NCBI RefSeq assembly: GCF_040954835.1
Contig: NC_090711.1
Location: forward strand, 9,679,501-9,743,500
Direction: 5' to 3'
Origin: Lepisosteus oculatus
Lineage: Eukaryota > Chordata > Actinopteri > Semionotiformes > Lepisosteidae
DNA: 64,000 nt
Made by a program: the position numbers and the translations under genes. The notes beneath the pieces were generated by a model that worked only from the letters and a program-made list of their open reading frames with translations, made no database searches and was not told the origin of the DNA. This document shows, in pieces, positions 11,513-25,400 of this stretch; within the stretch, counting starts at the first letter, position 1, and every line of letters begins with the position of its first letter.

Positions 11513-14500
11513 ACCTGGACAGACTGCACTTCCCAAAGACTTTTCTGTTGGGTTAAAAAGCCCTATGACAGGCAGAAACATAAAAGATTTCATTTGAACT
11601 GCAACACAGTCATTAATGCCAGATGAACTATGAAACAGTGTGTGTTGATGACTGTACAATATGGTGTACAACGCCTTCATCCTTTTCAATGCTGGTGGCA
11701 AGATCTTTATTGTGCACACTGATACATATGCCAGTAGGACAAAAGTAACATTTATGCACAGTTACAAATAAGACTCTGCAATTGCTACTTAAAGCTCAAA
11801 GTTTGGTTCTCCAATCCAAAATTTGCTCTGCTTTTCTAGCTGTAAATTCTCAATAATATTTAAACTATATTTGTTTGTGACACTCTTGCTTGAGTGTCAG
11901 AATTTTAAGAAAAGTGGAGGGAAAACTTTTCCTATGATGCACAACCGACTTTTCCAATTACCCAACATATTTCCAAAATGATTAAAAAGTTATCACAAGT
12001 TCTTTTCTTGTGTAACATTAACATCTGAAATCCTCTGGTTTCATTTCAAAATTGGTAGTATAAGCATACTGTACCTAGAATGATCTTACAGTAGATTGCA
12101 CCATTGCACATTTCAAAAGTCCCTAAGTACCTGGCATCTTACCCAGTCATAAAAATGCTGGTATTTTAAATAGCATGCTCTATTCATCAATAGCCATGTA
12201 TCCTGAGGAAAAGGATGCAAATCAGGACGGGTCTCAGCCTGGGCAGGACAGCGGTCCATCACTGGACAATGGATAATTTAGACTAGCCAATCAAACCTAG
12301 GTAGCATTTTTTGGAAGTTGGAATATACATGGCAAAAACCTCAGAGGTTAACATGTGGACACCATTTGACCTCCACACCCAAGGGTGTCAAACCCAGGAG
12401 CCATGAGGAAGGAGCAACACATTCTGATCCACAACATGGTCCTGTTGCCCATTAAATCAGCTTTTCACCTACCTTCAAATATCTGGGTGGAAGGAAGAAG
12501 AAAGGTGTCCAGTCTGATCCTAGCCTTAATTAAACAAATGCGATTTACAGTAAGTCTATCCAGCTGAGCTCATCTAATTATCTGCACAATTTTTAATTTG
12601 TATAAAAAATCTGTACAGCAAGCAGTTATAATGCACTTTCTTGCCAGTGTTGCTAATTGATATCATCCATCAGTAGGAAGTCTGACTGATCTACAGTATC
12701 TGTAGTATAAATCACTCGAGTGCCTCTAATTCTACAATTACATTTTAGGTTCCAACTGTTAAAAAGCATACAAATGTATGATATAACCTACTGTAACTCC
12801 CATTTACAGTCTTCATTAGTTGAAAAGAAAATAAGGCTCTTCATGATATATCCTATTGTTCTATTTTTTAGTTTAAAAATCACAACAGCGGACATATTTC
12901 ACAGCAAACCTAAAAAAGTTGCCCAAACCATATAACTAAGAAAAACATCTCACTCAGTATTTTAGCAATTTGCGCTCCCTGTAACTGTGCAAGTGCTTCC
13001 AATGTAGACAGTGATTAAATGATTGACTTGCAGGCATATTAATCAAAACAGGTATTTATTTCTGATAAAAGCACAAATAGAATTAGAGAGAACAAAATGA
13101 AATAAAAGTATATTTCATCACCCCTGGGCATAAGAGAATCCAGCACACAATTCTTTTAAAAATCTAAATCAGATACTATTTGTACACTAAAGTTTACTGT
13201 GTATAAAATGGAGTTGTATTGGGGTTAAATAATTCTCAGTACTTTTTAATCATTTATAGCTTTTTTGGCCTTTAAATCAATTTTCAAATTGTAGTCAAAA
13301 TGAAAAAACAACAACTAAACAGTAGATGTATTTTAATACTTTTTTTCTTTAACACATAATGTTTTGAAAGTATATTTATTTGAAATAATATTCATAATGA
13401 TATCCTTATAAGACAGCAATCTTGTTTTCATGGGATTCCCTAAATGCAATTTCTACCATACCTGAAGTCTTAAAAAAGATTGTTATTTTTAAGCACTGAA
13501 AATATTTGCTCACATTTTATGTTTAGATTATTTTTGTATGTGTTGTGAATATATCTTATGCTAAAGATACTTTGTATAAAAACAATGTAGTGTATGCTAG
13601 TCTTTGTTTAACCCAAATTAGAGTAAATGAAATCTAAAGATGTTACTCAAAGCAATATTTTTGTATTTCCTGTTGTATCGTGATAATTGTATCGCTAAAT
13701 TTGTCTTGAATTATCTTTTACCTTATAATTATACTAAATTTGTACCTTTTACACATTTCTTAAAAATACAAAAAGGATAGTTATCTGCTGTATGTGAAAG
13801 AAAAGCCAACAGCAGTAACAGTCGTGTAATTTTACAGTACAATGCTTTCTGGATGTTTTAGTAGGAGTTCTTCAGGACTTCCTTCATCGTTCTCCGAAAT
13901 CGACTACAGCTCTTCCACTCTTTATGCACACTAACCTCATGATGCTCAAATCTCTGTTCCCAGGTTTCTGCTAGTCCCCACTGATATTCTTGTAATAAAG
14001 AAGAAACAAGCCTGTGAAGTCTTAGCGGTATAGTAAGATTGGACAACAGGCACAAACTGAAGCAACAGCCTAGCAAACAGATTAATTCAGAAATTAAATA
14101 AGGGCAAATGTATACAAAGAGGTTTGTTAAAACAATCACCCGATGGTGATGATGGTGCTTTATATGATGACTCATGCAAAGTAAAACCTCTTTTGGAGCT
14201 GGAGAATATCCTCCACAGCAAGAGGTTCTCACAGCAAAAGCAGTCCTTGAAAAGACTAATTCCAAATTCACAAAACCATGTAATCTGAATAGTGTAAGTA
14301 AACAAAATATAATAAAAAAAATTATGAAATTAAAAGGCATGGACTTAAAAAAACAGTTCAAGGTAGACTTTAACTACATGTACAGTATCTGATTATGTTG
14401 TATCCGTTTCACTTACGTCTCCAATGAGGTCCAGGTGACACTGGTCAAGAGTCTGAGATGTCCAGCAGTTACACTGATGATGCTCTGTGCTTGTATGTGT

Positions 14501-14820
14501 CAGAGCACAACTTCTTACTGGTAGCATAACAATACCGTACTCTGCATCCTGGTCAACACATTAGTTAGTGAAAACCCGACGCTGGCAATTTAACATTGTC
14601 TGAACACTATGATAGTGAGTTACTGAACAGCTGGTATTGATGAAGGTGGATTACTATAATTAAGATGTTATAATTGAAATCATGGAGCATCTTTATCCTG
14701 CTGTTTAATTTACTTTGATTATTGACTGATAAGCTAGAATACTAACTACTGTATTACGAAAGTGTTGTGAAGATATTTAAAGAAGAAATGGAATAAAAAC
14801 TATACCTGAAACAAAGTTTT
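11513..14820 (+). other. col20a1 3' untranslated region and downstream flank
   Basis: AT-rich, no coding exon identified on the plus strand. AATAAA hexamers occur at 13101-13106, 13994-13999 and 14792-14797. Which one ends the transcript cannot be told by eye. A 167-codon open frame on the minus strand (13858-14361) is discussed in the findings. Confidence 0.45.
14792..14797 (+). terminator. Candidate col20a1 polyadenylation signal
   Basis: AATAAA followed about 20 bases later by gttttgtgtcattttt, a GT-rich downstream element. The earlier hexamer at 13101-13106 is an alternative. Confidence 0.35.
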
Positions 14821-17800
14821 GTGTCATTTTTATCAATTTATGAGATATTTCTGCTGAACAACGGGGGGGTATACCAATAGGAACGTGCGAAGCTTGCTGA
14901 TATTGGTAACATGAAATGTGTGGAAAAGCTGAAGAATTCAGAAGAAATTACAGTAAAATTATTTGATTTATGCATATCCAGAGACCTATGCATAAGTGAC
15001 TTCAGTCCAACTAAAACGTAAATTTCCCCAATGTTATGCGAAAGTCCATTTATTTTTTTACTTTGTACCATAACCTGCAAGATGACATTTCATGTTTTCT
15101 ATTCCATTCCAATATATTCTAAAAGTTCTGTACCGTGGAAGCAGTGGCCAAGTGTTAGACAAAAAGTCCCATAAGCAGGTGTAAATCTCATCTACAGCAT
15201 GTTTGTGAAGGTCTTTGGTGTGCTGTCAGTACTAGACTATATCATTCCGAAATCAGAACAGTATGCCTTACCACAATTATAAAAGTGTCAATCTAAATGG
15301 AATACTCTTCCTTTTTACAGATTACTGCGATTACTGAAACTAATACAGAGCAAAAGGAGGGGTGAGATTGATAACTCATTGAGGTTGTTTGGGTTCTGGG
15401 TTTGTAATTCAGAATTACCCAATTATGAAGATGACATTCATACCCATGACATGATTGAAAGATGATGAAGGCTTGATTGACCTTTATTGAGGATGATAAC
15501 AAAACCATTTCCAGCAGCAGGGTTCAGACCTTCACAGACCTGGGTATACTGGAATTTAAATCTAAATGCCTTAACCACTCAGCCATCTTGGTACTATACA
15601 GATGACTATTATTCATGGAACTATCATGATGGTGTGATCATGCATGCTTTTAGCCTTCTTTCATTCCAATTCACTACAATTTTCATGAACTCATTATTTA
15701 CATTTTTGCCAAAGAAATGCAGAGATATGGTTTTAGAAATAATGATCAAAGCGATGTAAATGATGTTATAAATGTATTGCACCCTGTACTAATGAAATGT
15801 TACACAATGCAGTCTAAGATATTCCCAATGTCATTCAGTAGATACATAGAATCACCAGAAAGTGCCTCAACATCACAAGGCCTGTATAACCATAAGCAGC
15901 GATACCATTGCAGAGTGCAAGATGACAAGAAAAATTCCCGTCGCAACATCAAATTCACAACTGCAGCTCATCGCGCCTCCTCCTGGTGTAGGGCACCTGA
16001 GGGTGGGGGTCGGGTCCAGGAAACTTGTACTGTTGACAACAGAAGAGGCTGAAAAAGGAAACCCAGAGTATCCGAACCTGTTGCCTAGTCCCTCGGTGTA
16101 CAGTCACTGTAATAGGTAACAAGTCACCAGAGATCCTGAGGACAGCCCTGCTGATTCAGCATTACAAGAACAGTCAGGAATAAACTAGTCGCAGTGGGAG
16201 AACGGTTTTCTTTTGGTTTCCTTTCCTCAGCCAGCCTGCAGTGATGGAATGATGATGGTGTGAAGCAGAAAAATCCAGCGTTACCGACATCAGTCATCTT
16301 ACACTCTTCATTGTCTCGGTTTCAAATAATCTTACGAATCCTCAGGACAAAATGATTTAAGCAATATTTCTCATATTGCTTCTTTACTTTATTTCACATA
16401 ATGGCAAATAAACACAAGGTGCCAAGACATCTGCATTTCCTTTTCCCTTTGTCTAGGCTGAGCTGCAGCTGGCTGGGATTGACCAAGTGGTGTTAATGTA
16501 CGGGAGTTGAAAATAGTTAGGGGCATAGCTACGCAGCTTCAAATTCTGCTCACCGGATGCACATCTTTGAAGCTTTTTACCCATTTGTGGACCAACACAA
16601 CAGAAACCTACCAGTAACAGCTTTCAGTAGCATGGAAAGAGCTCAGAAACTTTGTCCTTTCACCACGCCATCCAATTCCATCCTGCACACACACTCCACA
16701 TTGTCCATTTCTCTGACTTTCCCCAGAGAAAGCAGTGCAGAAGAATGAACAAAAAGGAAAAAGTGTCAGTAACAAAGGACTTAAGGCTTAGGTGCTGAAA
16801 AGTTTGCTGTGTATTTTTAAGGGAATTCTAACTTCCAGCAGCCTTGATTTTGTACGCAGCAGTACATATTGGCAAAAACCACAGAAACTGTGCTTGAGCA
16901 CAGGCGAACTTTCTTGATGGAATAAGAAATATCTCCAAGCAAAAGGATTGAACCTCACATCCTAGATACAGTTGCATTGCAAACAGCAACCACTTTGGTA
17001 CCACACTACTAATCACTAATTTCACATGGTAAGCTATGCTATTAAAGACAGCCAGTAAACAGAATGTATTTATATCAGCTTTATTAAGCTTTTTTTCCCC
17101 CAAACAAGAGATAACAGAGAGCAAGAAATCCAAGAGCTTTTTGCTGCACACCAGTTTGGTGATTCCTTGCCCTGCATGAGTTAAGGGTAAAGAAAAAAAA
17201 CTCTCGGTTTTCTGAGGCCAGAGAACTATTGCACAGAAATTCGGCACAGTGATGGAGAAATGTCCTGGCACCCATGGAATGTATGCAGTGCTGATTCTGG
17301 AGGGGTGGGAATCCCGAATACTGAAGTTGCAGAGAAATAACAGACACTACATTTACAAGGTTTCTGGACACTTCACAAGGTACGTCAACAAACTTTCTTT
17401 CACTTTGAAACCACTAAGTGCTTGAAAGCAGCAGGAGACATATGAGTTGAGAATCAACCAGTAAATCCACTCAACATCTAGCAGTGGGTGAAAACCCCAG
17501 TGGAGTTAAACCTACTCCCCAAAAAAGCTCCATTTTATATTGTTGTCATTTGCTTAGATTTCTAAAATATAATTTGATATGCTATACACTTCTATATGTA
17601 CAACTTCCAGGCCTTTACATTTTACAATAGATTGAAAGGGGAAGATGTAAATCTTTATTTAAAACTGAGAGGTGAAGTATCTGTCCTTTCCTGGGACCTA
17701 GTTTCACATAATAAGACTGATTTTATAAACCCAGTAATAAACAAGTTATAACATACACTACAAATTATAAAAGAATGCTGCAAAAAATTTGATGTTTATC

Positions 17801-20404
17801 CTCAATGAATATAAATATCATTAACATAGTTAACTTAAGGGTCTTCAATCAATGTATTGTACTGTATATAATTTTAAGAAATAGGCTAGTTAATGGATAA
17901 GAAAGTAAGAAGGAAAACTGTCGGGTTTGGCAGGGGTATTTCAGAATGAATTCTCGTACATGTCTGCTCACATCCTGCTTTATGCATTTTAGTAAATGGA
18001 ATACTGATGAATTAACAGGCAGCAGCTTAAAAACAAAACCAAATCTGGTTCAAAATACCTGTAACAGCATTACTTTCGTTGACAGGTGAAAGTGACAAAT
18101 CATCAAAGCACAATCAAGACACTAGACATCAGCTTTGTGTTCTCTGGCATTCCAAGTGGGTTTATTTGACTTTTAGTTGGAATTGAAGAGATGCCCTTAA
18201 TTCAGGTTAAAAATGTGCAGTTTTCCCCCCTCAGCCTCATGTTTGAAATTTTGGAATTGAATTTGGAATATGAAATGAAAGGGTAAAGGGCTTAAATCAC
18301 AGGATATGTGGGATATGCTGGAAGTCAAAGCTGCTATCTCAGTCTCCTGATGAAGTATTCGCAATAAAACCATGCTCGCGTAATGAAAAGCGACATTCCA
18401 TTAAGGTTATTAGGGCATTTAACATTATCATAAGGAAATTCGTAGTCAATCTACAAAGGTTAAAATGTTTGATACTTATTAATTAAAGGCATTATTTGAA
18501 GGAAGAGAAGGAACAATGCACCAAAGTCAAAAAACAGCAAAATTTGATTGATTTCTACTTAGTACTTGAATCAAAAAACCTGTCATGCGATTGTAGGCAA
18601 TGCAAGGAAATGTTAAGCTTACAACACTGTGTTGAGGTTGACAGAATTTATCTGTAAACACCAATGCAGTCAAGGTTCAGTCTGAAAGAGGCAGGGTGGA
18701 CACTTAAGGCTTGAAAGCGTTAAAACATCTGAATTCATTCAAACAAATGAAGGGAAGGAAACGTACACTACTGTATACAAATACCACAGAATCACTAAGT
18801 CCTGAATGTGCCTGGCTACGTCAGACCCATTCATCGAAACACTCCTAAAACGATCCTTTTCCTCATCTCTGAGAGAGGACATACTTTTCAAGAGTGCTCC
18901 CCAATCTTTTCTCTTTAATAACGTGAAGTTCACATTTCTTTTTCAGATGATTAATGAAACGGAAGTAAGACTTGTTTTCAAAGACAAAGAACAAGTACAT
19001 GCAGTGATGGAGTCTGAAGGTATGGGTAAGCTGAGGATTGATAGGCAGAGAAATTCACAACTGACTGACCAAACAATGCAGACACACTGGCAGACCTGCC
19101 TACAACCACCACATACTTTAAAACTGCTCTGTGAAGGGGATGCCTAAGAGTAGCAGATGGGATACTAAAAGCCAGATAAAGGAGAGACATATACAAATAG
19201 TGGAGTTCAGTTAACTATATTGATAAAGGGTAGTTAAGGAGCAAAAATGTTCTCTGAAATATTATCAGATCAGTTTAGACTGTGACAGCTGTATCGCTCC
19301 AGTCAAAACCTAGTAAGAATACCAAAGTTAGTCTACAGCTCGATAGATGTTACATTAATTAAAATTGACCAGTCCATTATGAAACCATGATCATTTTACC
19401 CCATAAAAATTATTCATTTAAAATCCATAAATGCCAAATATGCATTCTAAATAACTAGTAGTGTATATGCCATATAAAGTACTATGAAGAAACTAATGTG
19501 GTTTAGAACTCTTAACTATAAAAACCCTACCGACTGGCCTGAATTAACTTGAAAAGTGGAAAAAAAAACAATGACGTAAGGAAGTCAGGGGATGTTCCAG
19601 ACTGTAGAGGAAAGAGAAGCACTATTTCCAATTGCGCCGTCTGTTAGATAGGAAAAAATACCTAGTAAGTAGTAAAAATATGTAGCTTGTCCCGCAGTTC
19701 CTACCACGTGAGAAGCATATTTACGGTTTTGTTTGGTGTACTATAGACTTAATACCCAAACACCGGACTCTTCAGAGGTTTACAAAAATCAAGCATAAAA
19801 AAAAACAGCTGAGATAGTTTTTTGAAAAAATAACGGGTTAGAGGATAATGTCATGTTTCCAGCAAAGAATAACAGATAAATATGGACTCTTCTGGTAATT
19901 CCATGCCTATGTTTGACAACCACATTATAAGTCAGATACCTACACAATATATTAAGTTCAAATAATACTTAGATGTCACTTTATGGCTAATTTAAATCGG
20001 TCTCTGTATCCTGCATTTGCCTCTTTAAAACAGGTTTCTCTGTATTGCAATTTTGAAATATTTTCTAAATATCCAAAGGCATCTATCTTGAAAACCATAA
20101 TTAGTACAATTAGGCAAATAGTCTGAGAACAAAGCATTAAGCCACTTCTAGACAGGCCATCTTCAGTGAGAGAGAACGTCACTCTTAAGACGGTAGTGGG
20201 TGCAAGGCGCTGACATCTCACAGTAACAACATGCTTGACTTTAGTTCTGGAGACAAAATGCATTTACATTTGAAAAACTGAACACACGATTTTGCAATTG
20301 CAATATGGGATATAAAAACAAAACAGAAGCTGAAAAGTAATTCATATTTAACATTTCTGAATTGGTTCTCATCTGACCCTTAACAAAACTGGAAGGGTTT
20401 GCCC
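14821..20404. other. Intergenic region between convergent 3' ends
   Basis: About 5.6 kb of AT-rich DNA with no exon-like signal on either strand. It contains the tRNA-Leu-like relic at 15510-15592. The open frames are short, lack flanking splice sites and show no family motif. Confidence 0.5.
15510..15592 (-). pseudogene. Decayed tRNA-Leu(UAA)-like sequence
   Basis: On the minus strand, about 83 bases: ACCAAGATGGCTGAGTGG, then TTAAGGC (A box/D arm, as in long-variable-arm tRNAs), an anticodon-loop-like TTTAAAT with TAA at the anticodon place, a variable arm, and GGTCTGAACCC in place of a normal B box. Length and arm order fit tRNA-Leu. The acceptor stem no longer pairs well and the B box has lost the GTTCGA core, so it is a pseudogene or the head of a tRNA-Leu-derived SINE, not a working tRNA. 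Confidence 0.6.
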
Positions 20405-20410
20405 TTTATT
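20405..20410 (-). terminator. Candidate arfgap1 polyadenylation signal
   Basis: First TTTATT (AATAAA on the minus strand) below the stop codon at 22080. Others exist further down, at 17652 and 16388, so assignment is tentative. Confidence 0.3.
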
Positions 20411-22079
20411 TAAAGTTAAGGTGCAGGTTTTGTCTCAGCTCTTAATGATTACCATGCTAGCTGTGCTATGCAGTAGGATGAAAGTAAAAAGTATTGCATG
20501 ATTTTTTAAAATAAGACCCAAAGGTAATCTCACTAATTTGAGATAAAAGGAAAAAATACAGAACTTGAACATTAGCAGAACAGACATTGTCTGCTAAAAA
20601 AAGATTAACAAGCAATTTTTAATGCACTTATTGTTTTAATCATTACAAACAAAATGTCAACTTTCATTGATTTTTCTTTAGTGAAAAACCGTGAGCATCG
20701 ATGTGCAAACTTGTTCTTGCCTTTTTTGAAATTCTTGCCCTGTGCTAGAACACCACTTGGCTCAGGCACTAGGGCCTCAGTTACATTACGATGAATAACG
20801 CGACAACTGAACGAGAGCACTGGAGTGGATTTCAAAACTTTCTCGAGTTGCTGAAGCACTTGTGAAAGTTAGCACACTCAAATGCTGAGCCTGTCAAACC
20901 TGTGCACAGTGGGAAAATGAAACTGGGTTTCACAAGCCAACTGACACCCCGGGAAATGTTCCTATGGACAGTGACGGCACTGACATTGCTATACAGCAAG
21001 GGCACATGCCCTTGCTGTAAATACAAGATAAACGTTTTATAGTGTCTTTACAGTTCTTAAAAAATCACCAGCTCATCAAGAGATGAACGGCTCTCTGGTT
21101 TGTACAGCTACTGTTTATGGGGACTGTATTTCCCATGGTTCCATCTGCATGTGTCTAAAATTTAATTGCTCCAAAGCACAAAGTACAGGTCTGAACAGAA
21201 AAGCTGAGAAATTAAGCCCTCTCTAACCACAGAGCTGGGAAAGCATGGCCAGGCACACTGTCCTACAGTATGTCCTTCTAGCTGTGACCAGAGGCTTGAT
21301 TCGAAATTTGCTTTAACCAGATTACATATTTCCGACCCCCCCCCACCCCCAATGACAACTGTGCGTTAAATCTTCATGAAAATGGCTTCCTGCAAAAAAG
21401 ATCCAGTCTAAAGTGTCAGAAGCCTTAGATTTCTTAAACTGAGCTACCCAACATATCATTTACTCACGTCACACACACACAACCATGCACACACATCCGC
21501 CCACACTTTATAAATACACAACCTTACCTATGTACAGTACAGGAAGATGAGATGAATGCCATATGACTGTCCACCCTGACACTTCTTGTTGTGATGATAG
21601 TGGGGGAAGGAAGTGCTGTATGTGCCTGTTGCTTTAAGATTGAATTTTCTGGGATGAGTTTAACAGTGCTGATTGGCAGTGATTTAAGACTTCAGAAAAT
21701 GATCAGGGCTGACTGCACACAGGTCACCCTGCATAGCTGTCGGCCCTCTGAAAACATTACTGTAGCGATCCCACTGGAATAGGGATTTAAAATAGCCTTG
21801 CACACATAATTGTATTTTTTCCTTCAGATGAAATAGTGCTTATATTCAGCATATTTTCTCTTTTGGGACAAAATTTGAGGACTTTTGCATTTGTATTTAA
21901 AAAAAGGCATTGGTAGAGGTGCACACATTTTTTTCCCCCAAAAGAGATCAAATCAAACAGAGTTCAGGTTGTAATTCAGTGTGAAGCACTAAGTCATACC
22001 AATTAGCACCATTTTAAACTTCTCCCAAACAGACAACACATCCGTGACTATGAGACTACGGGCTGCTGCAGCCCTGAAT
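20405..22079 (-). other. arfgap1 3' untranslated region (inferred)
   Basis: Downstream of the arfgap1 stop codon on the minus strand. The first AATAAA (TTTATT on the plus strand) is at 20405-20410, implying a 3' UTR of about 1.7 kb if used. A C-rich run near 21336-21350 and a short CA-rich stretch near 21471-21482 are the only low-complexity features. Confidence 0.4.
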
Positions 22080-22419
22080 CTACCACTTTGTACTGTCCCA
22101 GCCTTCTTCGGCCTGTCTTGGGGGGGTTTTCTTGACTTTCCCCTCACCGGCGCTCTCCCAGTTGTTCTCCCAGGCCTCCCAGCTGTCTCCAGTGCTGTGC
22201 TTGTTGTTGGAGGCCCCTTCCGAGGCCCAGTTATCCCAGCTATCCGTGCTCTTCTTTCCGGCGGAGTTGTTGTCCGGGATGGTCCAGCTGTCGCTGCTTG
22301 GGGACTTCTTAGTCTTGGAGCCACTGCCAAAGGATTCCCAGAAGTCCTTATCGACCGGGTCGCTGTTCTGGTACCCCTCCGAGGAGCCCATGTTCTGGTA
22401 GCTATCTCCTGTCGAGGGC
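22080..22419 (-). CDS. arfgap1: arfgap1 terminal coding exon: Trp-rich tail
   Basis: 340 bp to TAG at 22080-22082. Ser/Asp/Trp-rich and probably disordered: [51 protein letters not shown] and final GWDSTKW. These W-x(n)-W/F motifs match those through which ArfGAP1 contacts coat proteins. GC-rich compared with the surrounding introns. Confidence 0.96.
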
Positions 22420-25400
22420 CTGTTGGAGATCATTGAGCGCACAGTTAAGTGGCAATTGGTTTACTTCACAGGAATTCACTTCGCTAAACGCATGCGTCAG
22501 AAATGCTTTTCTGCAGAAAATATTCAATCAGAATATAAGAACCTCCAAAAACCAGATTAACTGATATATTTACTTGTACCAAACATGTAAGGGTTTAGTG
22601 GAATTATGTCTTTATGTAGGACACGCCCAGCTGTCAAGAGCAATCTGGATCTTGCCAACATCATTTCAAGCCTTGAGACGTGCAGCAGGTCTGAGGAGAG
22701 CTGGCTAAGGAAATCCTGGGGGCTCCTGGCCAACTGCATCACCACTAGAGGAATCCTCGACTGCAGGCTCACAACACTACCCAGACTCGAACTGGTGATG
22801 TCTGGTCTATATGGCACTCCGAGCAACTGCCAAACAAAATCTTCAGTTTTAACACCACACACAGCAGGCACAAGCGGATTACCTGTCAGGGTTTTCCGAT
22901 TTTCCAGAGAAGAAAGAAGTCATATCCTTCCAGCCTTTTGTACCCACTCCCTGAACCTTCAAGACACAGTTACATAGTTACAAAGACTAGCGACATTCTC
23001 CTGTGAGAAACATGAACAGGCACACTCACTCTTCTTCAAGGTCCTACAACCTAATGAGGTGAACAAAAGACTACGCTATTTGTTTTATAACAAGCAGACA
23101 AACACGTTAGACAGCAAAAAATGTCAGAAAGAGATGGCTTGTAACAAACCTAGTATAACAGAAACGTAAAATCACACTGTGGTAAGCTGTGTTCTGTATA
23201 TTTATCAAATCTGACAAATTATCTTTTATATAGTTAGGCATTTCAAAATTTTGAAATTAAACCACCCAATTTAACCAGCCAGAGCGTTTTTTTCCTTATT
23301 CATCAACAGGGTGATACATTTATTTTTCTAAAACAAAAGTATTGATTTTTGCACACACTAGCATTAAATCTGTCCAGTTGCGCCAATCAGACAAGACATA
23401 TTAATCAACAGCTCAGGATGGGCAACAGGTCAGACCATGTTAAAGACAATGTAGCTGTAACAGAGCTTAACACAGCTGTGGAAATTTTAGCAGTTTCATT
23501 TTAATGCAGCAATATACAATATACAATGCAAAGCAATTAAAATCTGAGAGTATAAAAATCTGACAAGACAGGGTAAGCTACTAATTAGATCTGATTACAA
23601 CCAATCTGCTACACTTACCATCATAATTATAATGCAGCAATAAAAGCAGACAAATTATCATTAGTACTTTCAGAAAAAAATGTATACAAAACTATACCCA
23701 AGCCAGCCTCCATATCAGAGAACAATGGACATCTGCTTTGCCTGTACAGTTTGGACAATTAGGCTAAACTAATACAGTTAAAAAAACACCAATAAGAACA
23801 CACAATCCACTAAATTCCAGAATCCATTAAAAGCAGGACTTAAAACATATTACAGAAGAACTTTATACATAATGCATATCTTGCATGATACACTAATTGG
23901 TCAACTGTGCCACAAAACTCTAATGCTGTGGTATGCATATTTTAGCCAAATGGAGCAGAGATAAAAATGTCAGCCAGGTTGACAGAAGAAATTTAATACA
24001 AGATAAATGCTAGCAATTCTGTAAACCAAAAAAGATTTTAAGAACATGATGTATTTTTTTTCCCCCCAGAGATTAAGACTGCAGGTCTTTATTAGGATCC
24101 TATTCTGAAAAAGAAGCTAGCCCACCCTCAGATACACAGCACACTGCTGTGTCTCATCCTCATCAAGCTGCTGTGGAAAGGAGCATTATGGCTCCAGCTT
24201 GTTCCAAACACTTGTTATTCACTGTATGAAGAACTCTAACTTTAGAACCCATCCTTGAAAAAGCTGAAGAAATATGCATCTCATGGGAAACCCTGGCAAA
24301 GCACCAGCTGGAAATGTTCAAAATACATTCCGTAACACTTTTTAAGTCCCATTATATTTTCATTTGTGCCCTGGTTTGCAATAATAAAAAAACATTTTCT
24401 GAAATTCATGCTGATGTGGAGCGTGGCTCTGGGTGTCTTCTCCTGGGCAGCGACCTGCCTCCCTACCTTATTAGCCAGCCCAGTAATGCCAGTTGTGACT
24501 TCATCTAATATTTTTCCATCTTTTACCTGAACAAGTCAAACAATGACTGTTAATCCGGTGAGAAGAAACGCATTAACTCGCAACATTCACACTGACACAG
24601 CAAGGCACCACAGGTGCCTCTGCTAACAACGTTGAACAACTGCAAAAGAGGTGACTCACATTTAAAGGTGTTTGTGATTATGAAGACAATGCTTCAATGC
24701 TATTCTATTGCAATTCCACTTGGTCTAGCTACATTTCTTTAACCGTACGTCTGATATATCGGGATGGAAAAACACCCAGATGCACAAAGGCATGTACACA
24801 TCACCTGTCCTTGAAAGCTGAAGCTTTCACTGTAAGAAGTAAACATGAAAGGCAAATGTTTCACTCGTAAAACATTTACTGAAATCTAAGTTGGAAACAA
24901 TCTATTGATGCAATACACGCTGATATGCATTGTTTTACCCTTCAGAAATTTCAGCATTACTAAATACATTATATTTATTTTAATACTTAGTACTTTTCAC
25001 AGATGCAAACTGAGTCTGAAATTATTCATTTCCTGTCATTTATTTTGAACAACATCTGAAGGATATCTGGAAATGTTATCAGTGCATTCTGATCTGGATA
25101 TTAATTTTAATTTACTAAAGCAGTTGTGTTTCAAGCCCGCCACCAGATTAGTTGGAACTTTAAAGGCAGGGTTACCTTTTCATGCGTTGGTTTAATAACA
25201 TTCTCATTTATAGTCTGCCCTAACTCAGCAGCCTGGTCAGAGTGAAGAAAGGGGGGAAAAAAGATGAAAATATGTCATCAATACAGTCACAATTCAGATG
25301 TAAAGCATGCAGTACCTTTCTGAGACATATGACTCAAGGGAAAGAGGTTGAAAGCAATTGTACACTTTAAAGCTGAGCAAAGACAGTGAGCTGACACTGC

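Noticed and set aside
21336-21350. C-rich run as a possible G-quadruplex in the arfgap1 3' region
   Set aside because: It is a single short run of C with one A break, not four separated G tracts on either strand.
22044-22436. Plus-strand open frames of 89-130 codons over the last arfgap1 exon
   Set aside because: Antisense reading of a confirmed ARFGAP1 exon; hydrophobic by composition only.
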